This document shows positions 1-5,718 of a stretch of DNA of 6,285 nt, in pieces (within the stretch, counting starts at the first letter, position 1; the number at the start of each line of letters is the position of its first letter). The notes under the pieces are model-generated. The model was not told where the DNA came from and ran no database searches. It saw nothing but the letters and a program-made list of their open reading frames with translations. The stretch is from COE1 sp964387365 (GTDB lineage: Bacteria; Bacillota; Clostridia; Lachnospirales; Lachnospiraceae), in the NCBI GenBank assembly GCA_964387365.1, contig CAYLWP010000160.1, positions 1 through 6,285 of the forward strand, given 5' to 3'. Made by a program: the position numbers and the translations under genes.

Positions 1-7
1 TAATATA

Positions 8-47
8 TTTACATAATATTTTGAAAAAAGCTAAAGTATTATGTAAA
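8..47. repeat. Long inverted repeat overlapping two promoter candidates
   Basis: The arms TTTACATAATA (8-18) and TATTATGTAAA (37-47) are perfect reverse complements over 11 bases. The stem can continue inward through T19-G36, T20-A35, T21-A34, T22-A33 and G23-T32, leaving an 8-base loop (24-31). There is no run of T after it on the + strand, so it does not look like an ordinary terminator of an upstream gene. The inner right arm contains the -35-like TAAAG of the sigma-28-type promoter, and the repeat also covers most of the sigma-A-like promoter, so an operator (protein binding site) is a reasonable inference. The repeat itself is seen directly; its role is not known. Confidence 0.6.
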
Positions 48-49
48 AT
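21..49 (+). promoter_or_regulatory. Candidate sigma-A promoter, distal to mbl
   Basis: TTGAAA (21-26) is separated by 17 bases from TAAAAT (44-49), five of six matches to consensus in each box at optimal spacing. It lies within the 8-47 inverted repeat and overlaps the sigma-28-like promoter, so the two would compete or be controlled by the same factor. The region is AT-rich, which makes chance matches more likely. Transcription would start near 56, giving a leader of about 165 bases before the mbl start codon. Confidence 0.4.
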
Positions 50-59
50 TAACCGATAT
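32..59 (+). promoter_or_regulatory. Candidate sigma-28 (sigma-D/FliA) flagellar promoter
   Basis: TAAA (32-35, extending as TAAAGTAT) is followed after 16 bases by ACCGATAT (52-59). The known consensus for motility sigma factors of this family is TAAA, 14-16 bases, GCCGATAT. Only the first base of the -10 box differs, and the spacing is within the range. GC-containing CCGATAT is conspicuous in a leader that is otherwise almost all A and T. It reads toward the mbl-flgF-flgG-flgJ genes, which fits a flagellar promoter. The start point would be about 66. Confidence 0.6.
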
Positions 60-79
60 AGTTACCAGATGGCTGAATT

Positions 80-121
80 GGAGTTTCAAACGTATTTCTT
101 ATAAAAAAAGTATGAAACCCC
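80..121 (+). other. Imperfect hairpin in the mbl leader
   Basis: GGAGTTTCA (80-88) pairs with TGAAACCCC (113-121) with one A-C mismatch. The interior can add a few more A-T pairs (90-91 with 110-111, and 95-97 with 104-106). It would lie in transcripts starting near 56-66 but not in those from the 123-150 promoter. TTTCAAA (84-90) can instead pair with TTTGAAA (122-128), so two exclusive folds are possible. The only downstream T stretch is three bases, so termination activity would be weak. Confidence 0.3.
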
Positions 122-122
122 T

Positions 123-150
123 TTGAAAAATGGTTAGATTAGGTTATAAT
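123..150 (+). promoter_or_regulatory. Candidate sigma-A promoter, proximal to mbl
   Basis: TTGAAA (123-128) is followed after 16 bases by a perfect TATAAT (145-150). The expected start is around 157, some 65 bases before the mbl ATG. This is the strongest housekeeping-type promoter in the leader and would give the actin homologue expression independent of the flagellar sigma factor. Its -10 box is centred in a near-perfect palindrome (138-158). Confidence 0.6.
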
Positions 151-158
151 GACCTAGT
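138..158. repeat. Palindrome centred on the proximal -10 box
   Basis: The core TAGGTTATAATGACCTA (140-156) is symmetric about position 148 except for the pair T145/G151. The flanks add A138-T158, with a G-T wobble at 139/157. The palindrome covers the whole -10 hexamer, where a bound dimeric repressor would block RNA polymerase. Part of the symmetry comes for free from TATAAT, so chance is a real alternative. Confidence 0.35.
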
Positions 159-222
159 ATGTTTAAATTGATATCATTGGGTATAATGAAGATAGATAAC
201 CATTAGAAAGGGGCAGAGAGCC

Positions 223-1218
223 ATGCAATATACAGATATTGGAATCGACCTTGGAACTGCAAGTATATTAGTTTATATCAGAGGAAAGGGAGTAGTATTA
301 AAAGAGCCTTCCGTAGTTGCCTTTGATAGAGATACTGAGAAAATAAAAGCCATCGGTGAAGACGCAAGATTAATGTTAGGTAGAACTCCCGGAAATATCG
401 TAGCGGTAAGACCGCTTCGTCAGGGTGTTATTTCTGACTACAAGGTTACCGAACAGATGATGAAGCATTTCATACAGAAGGCACTGGGAAGAAAGACTTT
501 CCGTAAGCCCAGAATTGCTGTATGTGTTCCTAGCGGTGTAACGGAAGTAGAGAAGAAGGCAGTAGAGGATGCTACCTACCAGGCAGGCGCAAGAGATGTT
601 TCGATTATCGAAGAGCCAATTGCTGCAGCGATTGGTGCCGGTATCGATATCAGCAAGCCATGTGGAAACATGATCGTAGATATCGGAGGAGGTACATCTG
701 ATATCGCTGTTATTTCTCTTGGAGGAACTGTAGTCAGCGCGTCTATCAAGGTAGCCGGTGACGATTTCGATGAAGCAATCGTCCGCTACATGAGAAAGAA
801 GCACAATCTTTTGATTGGTGAGAGAACAGCAGAGGACATTAAAATCAAGATTGGGTCAGCATTCAAGAGAGCAGAAGTAGATTACATGGACGTCAGAGGA
901 CGTAACCTTGTAACGGGTCTTCCTAAGACGATCCGCGTTTCTTCCGAGGAAACAGAGGAAGCATTGCGTGAGACCACTTCTCAGATTATTGATACGATTC
1001 ATAGTGTTCTGGAAAAAACTCCACCTGAGCTGGCAGCAGATATTGCAGACCGTGGTATTGTATTAACAGGTGGTGGAAGTCTGCTTCGCGGACTGGAGGA
1101 TTTGGTTGAATCCAGAACAGGAATCAATACAATGACAGCAGAAGATCCTATGACAGCGGTAGCGATAGGTACAGGTAAATACGTTGAGTTCCTTGCAGGA
1201 TACAGGGAAGACGTCTAA
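223..1218 (+). CDS. mbl: MreB/Mbl-type rod-shape-determining actin homologue
   Basis: This is a bacterial actin that forms ATP-dependent filaments on the inner face of the membrane and guides the cell-wall elongation machinery. The 331-residue length is typical. The actin-fold motifs are all present: phosphate-1 loop DIGIDLGT (5-12), the connecting EEPIAAAIGAG with a Glu pair (130-131), phosphate-2 loop IVDIGGGTSDIAV (151-163), and the adenosine motif LTGGGSLLRGL (281-291). LLIGERTAEDIKIKIG (196-211) and KTPPELAADI (265-274) are family hallmarks. The start ATG is supported by AAAGGGG at 207-213, nine bases upstream. The symbol mbl rather than mreB rests on synteny: in Bacillus subtilis mbl is directly followed by the rod genes flhO and flhP, as here, and no mreC or mreD is adjacent. 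Assignment to the family is firm; the paralogue choice is an inference. Confidence 0.93.
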   Translation: MQYTDIGIDLGTASILVYIRGKGVVLKEPSVVAFDRDTEKIKAIGEDARLMLGRTPGNIVAVRPLRQGVISDYKVTEQMMKHFIQKALGRKTFRKPRIAVCVPSGVTEVEKKAVEDATYQAGARDVSIIEEPIAAAIGAGIDISKPCGNMIVDIGGGTSDIAVISLGGTVVSASIKVAGDDFDEAIVRYMRKKHNLLIGERTAEDIKIKIGSAFKRAEVDYMDVRGRNLVTGLPKTIRVSSEETEEALRETTSQIIDTIHSVLEKTPPELAADIADRGIVLTGGGSLLRGLEDLVESRTGINTMTAEDPMTAVAIGTGKYVEFLAGYREDV

Positions 1219-1228
1219 TTACAAACTG

Positions 1229-1254
1229 CCTCTTAATTGATGACAATTAGGAGG
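1229..1254 (+). promoter_or_regulatory. Hairpin sequestering the flgF Shine-Dalgarno
   Basis: CCTCTTAATTG (1229-1239) pairs with CAATTAGGAGG (1244-1254) across the tetraloop ATGA. This gives 11 continuous pairs, one of them a U-G wobble. The whole ribosome binding site AGGAGG (1249-1254), five bases before the flgF ATG, lies in the right arm. It begins 10 bases after the mbl stop codon, so a ribosome finishing mbl would reach the foot of the stem. The structure is read directly from the sequence. Translational coupling of flgF to mbl, or control by an RNA-binding factor, is an inference. Confidence 0.65.
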
Positions 1255-1259
1255 AAAAT

Positions 1260-2039
1260 ATGGTAAGAGGTCTTTACACAGCCTATACTGGTATGCTGAA
1301 TGAACAGTATAGAATGGACATTATGTCAAACAATCTGGCTAACGCAGATACCATCGGATTTAAAAAAGAAGGGTCTACAAGCCAGGCTTATTCAGAAGTA
1401 ATGGCAGTTAAAATCAAGGATACAACAGAGAATCCGAACGTACCAAAACGGTTAGGAAATATGAGCCTTGGTGTGAAGATTGGAGAAACCTATACGGACT
1501 TCAGTCAGGGATCACTTAAGGATACAGGTAATACCTTTGACCTGGCACTTTCCAGGGACGGATTCTTTAACATTGAATTCACCAACAAGGCTGGTGAGAC
1601 TTCTACAAAATATACAAGAGCCGGAAGCTTTACATTAACTCAGGACGGTTATCTGACAACAAAGGATGGCGACTTTGTTCTGGGTGAGAATGGAAAGATA
1701 CAGCTCTCTACAACAGCAGGTAATACCGTGATTGCTGAGGATGGAAGCATCTATCAGGACGGTGAGCTTGTTACAAAGTTAAAAATTACAGAATTTGAAG
1801 ATACCAATTATCTGACTCATTATGGTGAGAGCATGTGGGATGCGAAGGAAGGCGCCGTGGCGAATGACGCAACAAATGTCAGAGTTCATCAGGGTTATGT
1901 GGAAATGTCCAATATATCCGTAGTTAAGGAAATGGTGAACATGATCAGCATCCAGAGACAATATGAAGCAAATCAGAAACTGATTACAACCTATGATGAA
2001 TCACTGGATAAATCAGTGAATCAGATAGGACGAGTTTAA
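1260..2039 (+). CDS. flgF: Flagellar proximal rod protein FlgF (FlhO-like)
   Basis: This is a subunit of the flagellar rod, the drive shaft that crosses the cell wall; it is exported by the flagellar type III apparatus and has no cleaved signal peptide. The N-terminal rod domain carries GMLNEQYRMDIMSNNLANADTIGFK-type residues, with SNNLAN at 23-28 and the conserved T-x-GFK at 31-35. The C-terminal rod domain begins near QGYVEMSN (211) and continues through the coiled segment VKEMVNMISIQRQYEANQKLI. The middle holds the beta-rich D1 region with YTRAGSFTLTQDGYL. The 259-residue length fits FlgF. FlgF rather than FlgG is chosen because the next gene has the FlgG-specific N-terminal insert and C-terminus. 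The start ATG lies five bases after AGGAGG, which is folded into a hairpin. The gene follows mbl by 41 bases and precedes flgG by 34 bases. Confidence 0.9.
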   Translation: MVRGLYTAYTGMLNEQYRMDIMSNNLANADTIGFKKEGSTSQAYSEVMAVKIKDTTENPNVPKRLGNMSLGVKIGETYTDFSQGSLKDTGNTFDLALSRDGFFNIEFTNKAGETSTKYTRAGSFTLTQDGYLTTKDGDFVLGENGKIQLSTTAGNTVIAEDGSIYQDGELVTKLKITEFEDTNYLTHYGESMWDAKEGAVANDATNVRVHQGYVEMSNISVVKEMVNMISIQRQYEANQKLITTYDESLDKSVNQIGRV

Positions 2040-2073
2040 TGCACATAAATACACGTGATGAGGGGGAACAGAT

Positions 2074-2889
2074 ATGGTAAGATCTTTATGGACAGGTGCA
2101 ACAGGAATGATTGCACAGCAGTTAAACGTTGATAATATTTCCAATAATCTTGCGAATGTGAATACAACCGCATTCAAAGCGGAAGCGATGGAGTTCAAGT
2201 CATTGCTTTATCAGACGATTCAGACAAGAACCACAACAGCAAACGGCGAGAATAAGCCGATTGGTGCAGAGGTTGGTCTTGGTACAAGAAATGCTTCCAT
2301 TACTTCCATCTTTACACAGGGAAGCTTATTAGAACAGGCAGGACCGGCTAACTTCGCGATTGACGGACAGGGCATGTTTGGTATTCAGGGAGCAGACGGA
2401 AATACATACTATACAAGAAACGGACACTTTGTTTTCGCAATTGGCGAAGAAGGTCTGACACTGACAACATCAGATGGTCTTCCTGTATTAAGTACAGAGG
2501 GCGAACAGATTGTGTTGGAAGAGGATATGGTGGTAGATAAGGTTACCGTGAATAATGACGGAACCTTGTATTATCCGGATGAAGACGGTAATTACGAAAG
2601 CTTAGATATTACCATCGGCTTATGGCAGGTAAGCAATCCGGCAGGATTAAGCAAGATTGGCGACAGTTTATATGAAGTGACAGAGGCCAGTGGCGAAGCG
2701 ATAAGTGAGGCAGAGAATGATAATCTGACCAAGAGTGCTTTAAAGCAGGGATATCTGGAAGGCTCCAACGTGCAGATTGCCGATGAAATGGTTAATTTAA
2801 TTGTTGCTCAGAGAGCATACGAAATGAACTCAAGGGTTATCACAACATCTGATGAGATGCTTCAACAGGCAAATCAGTTGAAGAGATAG
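2074..2889 (+). CDS. flgG: Flagellar distal rod protein FlgG (FlhP-like)
   Basis: FlgG builds the distal rod between the proximal rod and the hook. The 271-residue protein opens with MVRSLWTGATGMIAQQ, close to the FlgG N-terminus, and has SNNLANVNT at 23-31. The FlgG-specific stretch SLLYQTIQ (43-50) and the following insert before VGLGTR correspond to the region known to set FlgG's straight, rigid packing. YTRNGHFVF marks the D1 domain. QGYLEGSNVQIADEMVNLIVAQRAYEMNSRVI-type residues (from 225) and the DEMLQQANQL tail form the C-terminal coiled domain and match FlgG best. The usual glycine before FK in the N-terminal motif is alanine here (A33), a minor variation. AGGGGG at 2061-2066, seven bases before ATG, supports the start. 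Two stop codons in a row (TAG TGA) end the gene. Confidence 0.92.
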   Translation: MVRSLWTGATGMIAQQLNVDNISNNLANVNTTAFKAEAMEFKSLLYQTIQTRTTTANGENKPIGAEVGLGTRNASITSIFTQGSLLEQAGPANFAIDGQGMFGIQGADGNTYYTRNGHFVFAIGEEGLTLTTSDGLPVLSTEGEQIVLEEDMVVDKVTVNNDGTLYYPDEDGNYESLDITIGLWQVSNPAGLSKIGDSLYEVTEASGEAISEAENDNLTKSALKQGYLEGSNVQIADEMVNLIVAQRAYEMNSRVITTSDEMLQQANQLKR

Positions 2890-2917
2890 TGATAATGGAT
2901 GACTTCGGAAAGGCTCG

Positions 2918-3304
2918 GTGACAACGATGGAAATAAATGGAATTGGTTCAGTTTACTCAGATTATCTTACAAGCTCAGCTTCGGAAAGCAAGTCAACAGC
3001 GTTAAAGTCAAAGCTGGAAACAGATGCTTATGCGAATGCTTCGGATGAAGAACTGATGGATGTTTGTAAAGAGTTTGAAGCTTACTTTTTAGAACAGGTT
3101 TTTGATGCGATGATGAAAACGGCAACAGTATTCTCAGAGGACGAGGAGAACTCGTATGCATCGAAAATGGTTGATTACTTTAAGGATACTGCTGTTCAGG
3201 ATTTGACAGCACAGGCAACCGAGCAGAATGGCTTGGGAATTGCTCAGACCTTATATGATCAGATGAAGAGACAATACAGTGCAATTGATCCGGCCTCATT
3301 ATAG
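2918..3304 (+). CDS. flgJ: FlgJ-type rod-binding protein, chaperone domain only
   Basis: This 128-residue protein matches the N-terminal rod-binding domain of FlgJ, which acts as a cap or scaffold for rod polymerisation. The hallmark is KEFEAYFLEQVFDAMMKTA starting at residue 51, and the C-terminal GLGIAQTLYDQM (105-116) also fits. The C-terminal muramidase domain of proteobacterial FlgJ is absent, as is common in Firmicutes, so another hydrolase must open the peptidoglycan. Two starts are possible: GTG at 2918, four bases after GGAAAGG (2907-2913), or ATG three codons later at 2927 with a long 13-base gap. GTG is listed, with moderate certainty. An 8-codon reading frame (2895-2921) ends across the GTG and may be chance. 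Residues 15-40 are Ser/Ala/Lys-rich and probably disordered. The gene is the last of the rod cluster, 28 bases after flgG. Confidence 0.85.
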   Translation: MTTMEINGIGSVYSDYLTSSASESKSTALKSKLETDAYANASDEELMDVCKEFEAYFLEQVFDAMMKTATVFSEDEENSYASKMVDYFKDTAVQDLTAQATEQNGLGIAQTLYDQMKRQYSAIDPASL

Positions 3305-3312
3305 GGCCGGAT
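3288..3312 (+). terminator. Stem-loop over the flgJ stop codon, probable weak terminator
   Basis: ATCCGGCC (3288-3295) pairs perfectly with GGCCGGAT (3305-3312), giving an 8-pair GC-rich stem and a 9-base loop that contains the TAG stop (3302-3304). The left arm encodes the last residues of FlgJ. Only TTTGT follows, so the U-tract is poor. It fits the operon boundary before recD2, but may be leaky or serve mainly to protect the mRNA end. Confidence 0.6.
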
Positions 3313-3330
3313 TTGTGCGTTAAATGAGAC

Positions 3331-3450
3331 ATGCGCATATGAGCCGAATTGCTGCCGGGAGCTTGCTCACAGGCAGACATATTCCGGCGAAGATGCATAC
3401 GGCGAATGCCGCGACAACGAGCAGCTTCGCTGCGAGTTGTCGGCATGGCA
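3331..3450. repeat. GC-rich, hairpin-dense intergenic element
   Basis: The 170 bases between flgJ and recD2 hold no credible gene and are about 54% GC by count, higher than the flanking genes, which is unusual for a spacer in this kind of genome. The palindrome ATGCGCAT lies at 3331-3338. A hairpin is formed by CTGCC (3352-3356) with GGCAG (3372-3376), with GAG/CTC inside around CTTG. CGGCGAA occurs twice, 15 bases apart (3385 and 3400). The largest structure spans 3406-3446: ATGC/GCAT, a 2-base bulge, CGACAAC/GTTGTCG, a symmetric GA/GA step suited to tandem G-A pairs, then GCAGC/GCTGC around a TTC loop. A dispersed palindromic repeat or a structured RNA are both possible; no known RNA family is recognised. 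Confidence 0.45.
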
Positions 3451-3474
3451 CAATCAATCAGGGAGGACTAGTAC

Positions 3475-5718
3475 TTGGAGACACGAAAAGGCTTTGTGGA
3501 ACATATTATATATAAGAATCCGACAAATGGATACGGTGTAATCAACCTGGTGTCTGATGAGAGCGAGATTACCTGTACAGGTATTTTTACCAGACTGGAC
3601 GAGGGAGAATGTATCGAGGCGCAGGGTGAATATGTGGAGCATGCCGTATACGGAACACAGTTCAAGGTGGCTCAGTATGTAGTAGTTCCGCCGGAGGATG
3701 CAGTGGCAGTGGAACGCTATCTTGCATCAGGTGCGATAAAAGGAGTCGGTGCTTCGCTTGCTGCAAGGATTGTAAAACGATTTGGAAATGATACCTTCCG
3801 TATTATAGAAGAGGAGCCGGAACGTCTGGTAGAGGTAAAGGGAATCAGCGAAAGAAAGGCGCGGGAAATCGCAGAGCAGGTCGAAGAAAAAAGAGATGTC
3901 AGAGAAGCGATGATTTTCCTGCAAAAATATGGAATATCCAATACACTGGCAGTTAAAATCTATAATCAGTATGGTATGCGATTATATAAGGTAATGCAGG
4001 AGAATCCGTATCAGCTGGCGGAAGATGTATCGGGAATCGGATTTCGTATTGCGGATGAAATTGCAGGTAAAATAGGAATTCACACCGATTCGGACTATCG
4101 GATTCGAAGCGGTATTTTATATACACTCATGCAGGCAGGCGGAGAAGGGAATGTGTATCTTCCGGAGCCTCTGCTTTTATCCAGGGCAGCAGCCATGCTG
4201 GAGCTGGCAGAAAGTCAGATAGAACCACAGATAGCCAATCTTGCCATGGATAAAAAGCTCGTTATGAAAGAACAGAATGGTGAGAAGTGCATTTACAGCA
4301 TGCCGAATTACTATGCAGAGCTTAATTGCGCAAGGATGCTTCACGAGCTTCAGGAGGCATTCGGGGATGCGGTAAGACTCACCAAGGTAGAACAGGAGAG
4401 ACTGGAAAAGAAGATTAGAACGTTGGAGACGTCCGGCGGCATGGAGCTTGATGAGCTGCAACGAAAAGCGGTAATGGACGCGATTGAAAATGGAATATTC
4501 ATTCTGTCCGGAGGACCGGGAACCGGTAAAACAACGACCATCAATATGATGATACGCTATTTTGAAGAAGAGGGCTGTGATATTTTTCTTGCGGCACCTA
4601 CCGGAAGAGCGGCAAAGCGTATGACGGAAGCGACCGGCTTTGAGGCAAGAACGATTCACAGGCTGTTGGAATTAAACGGTTCGGCATCGGATGAAGATAA
4701 AAATGCTGCCTTTGAAAGAAATGAGCTGAATCCGCTGGAAGTCGATGTCATTATCATAGATGAGATGTCCATGGTAGATATTTACCTGTTTCAGGCATTG
4801 CTAAAGGCAATCACACCGGGAACAAAGCTGATTCTGGTCGGCGACCGTAACCAGTTGCCGAGTGTAGGGCCGGGGCAGGTGCTGAAGGATTTGATGGAAA
4901 GTAATTGCTTTGCCTGCGTGACCCTGAAAAAGATTTTCCGACAGGCGGGGGAAAGCGATATTGTTACCAATGCCCACCTCATTAATGAAGGCAAACAGAT
5001 TGCGCTTGATAATAAAAGCATGGATTTCTTTTTCCTTGCAAGAGATAATGTAAATGTAATATACAAGCATATGATTCAGCTGATTATTGAAAAGCTGCCG
5101 GGCTTTGTAAAGGCAGGAACCTATGATATACAGGTGCTTACACCGATGCGAAAGGGAGCTCTTGGTGTGGAAACACTGAATCAGATTTTGCAGCAATACC
5201 TGAACCCGCCTTCGGAGAAAAAGCTCCAGATACCGCACGGAGACGGAGTGCTTCGCGAGGGAGACAAGGTGATGCAGACCAAAAATAATTATCAGCTTGA
5301 ATGGGAGATTGTCAGCAAGTACGGAATTGCTATTGATAAGGGTCTGGGCGTTTTTAACGGCGACGTCGGGATTGTAAAGGCGATCAATGAAACGGCAAAA
5401 ACAGTAGTGATTGAATATGATGATGCCAGAAAAGTGACCTATCCAATTGCGGGGCTTGACGAGGTGGAGCTTGCCTATGCGATTACCATTCACAAATCGC
5501 AGGGAAGTGAATATCCGGCGGTCATTATGCCGCTGCTTACAGGTCCCAGAATGTTGTTTAACCGTAATTTGCTATATACGGGAGTTACCAGAGCGAAGAA
5601 CTGCGTAACAATCCTTGGCAGTAAGGATACCGTTATGCAAATGATAGCAAATGAAAATGAACAGAAGAGATACACAGGATTAAAGGCAAGAATATGCGAG
5701 ATATCAGCGGGAATATAG
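3475..5718 (+). CDS. recD2: RecD2-like SF1B ATP-dependent DNA helicase
   Basis: RecD2 is a 5'-3' DNA helicase that acts without RecBC in repair and in recovery of stalled replication. The 747 residues are within the family range. The N-terminus has a beta-rich segment (about 1-70) followed by helix-hairpin-helix DNA-binding elements: GAIKGVGASLAARIV (86-100), VKGISERKAREIA (121-133), GISNTLAVKIYNQYG (153-167) and SGIGFRIADEIAGKIG (186-201). The helicase core shows Walker A GGPGTGKTTT (346-355, Lys352), Walker B IIIDEMSMVD (426-435, Asp429/Glu430), GDRNQLPSV (456-464), KIFRQA with Arg489, FNGDVG (627-632), ITIHKSQGSEY (670-680) and TGVTRAK with Arg706. All catalytic motifs look intact. The start is TTG, eight bases after GGGAGG (3461-3466); no earlier or nearby in-frame ATG exists, and family homology begins at once. 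No convincing promoter is seen upstream, so readthrough from the rod genes is possible. Confidence 0.95.
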   Translation: METRKGFVEHIIYKNPTNGYGVINLVSDESEITCTGIFTRLDEGECIEAQGEYVEHAVYGTQFKVAQYVVVPPEDAVAVERYLASGAIKGVGASLAARIVKRFGNDTFRIIEEEPERLVEVKGISERKAREIAEQVEEKRDVREAMIFLQKYGISNTLAVKIYNQYGMRLYKVMQENPYQLAEDVSGIGFRIADEIAGKIGIHTDSDYRIRSGILYTLMQAGGEGNVYLPEPLLLSRAAAMLELAESQIEPQIANLAMDKKLVMKEQNGEKCIYSMPNYYAELNCARMLHELQEAFGDAVRLTKVEQERLEKKIRTLETSGGMELDELQRKAVMDAIENGIFILSGGPGTGKTTTINMMIRYFEEEGCDIFLAAPTGRAAKRMTEATGFEARTIHRLLELNGSASDEDKNAAFERNELNPLEVDVIIIDEMSMVDIYLFQALLKAITPGTKLILVGDRNQLPSVGPGQVLKDLMESNCFACVTLKKIFRQAGESDIVTNAHLINEGKQIALDNKSMDFFFLARDNVNVIYKHMIQLIIEKLPGFVKAGTYDIQVLTPMRKGALGVETLNQILQQYLNPPSEKKLQIPHGDGVLREGDKVMQTKNNYQLEWEIVSKYGIAIDKGLGVFNGDVGIVKAINETAKTVVIEYDDARKVTYPIAGLDEVELAYAITIHKSQGSEYPAVIMPLLTGPRMLFNRNLLYTGVTRAKNCVTILGSKDTVMQMIANENEQKRYTGLKARICEISAGI

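Noticed and set aside
182..187. Third TATAAT hexamer as a possible promoter closer to mbl
   Set aside because: No acceptable -35 box lies 16-18 bases upstream (the bases there are ATGTTT) and the TG of an extended -10 is one base out of register.
1..222. Search for a spoIIID-like gene, which precedes mbl in Bacillus
   Set aside because: No open frame of useful length is present; if it exists it lies left of the window.
2895..2921. 8-codon reading frame (ATG to TGA) whose stop overlaps the flgJ GTG start
   Set aside because: No good ribosome binding site precedes it and such short frames are common by chance; it is only noted under flgJ.
3321..3350. Second sigma-28-like site before recD2: TAAA at 3321 and GCCGAATT at 3343
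   Set aside because: The gap is 18 bases, longer than the 14-16 normally tolerated, and the -10 box misses two bases, so it was not called.
3324..3515. 63-codon + strand open frame across the flgJ-recD2 spacer
   Set aside because: It has no ribosome binding site, runs into the start of recD2 in another frame, resembles no family I know, and is explained by the GC-rich hairpin element.
4177..4659. 160-codon - strand open frame inside recD2
   Set aside because: Same situation: antisense to the conserved Walker A region, no recognisable domain.
4801..5493. 230-codon open frame on the - strand inside recD2
   Set aside because: It lies wholly antisense to a well-supported helicase gene with intact motifs, and its translation shows no recognisable domain or start signal.
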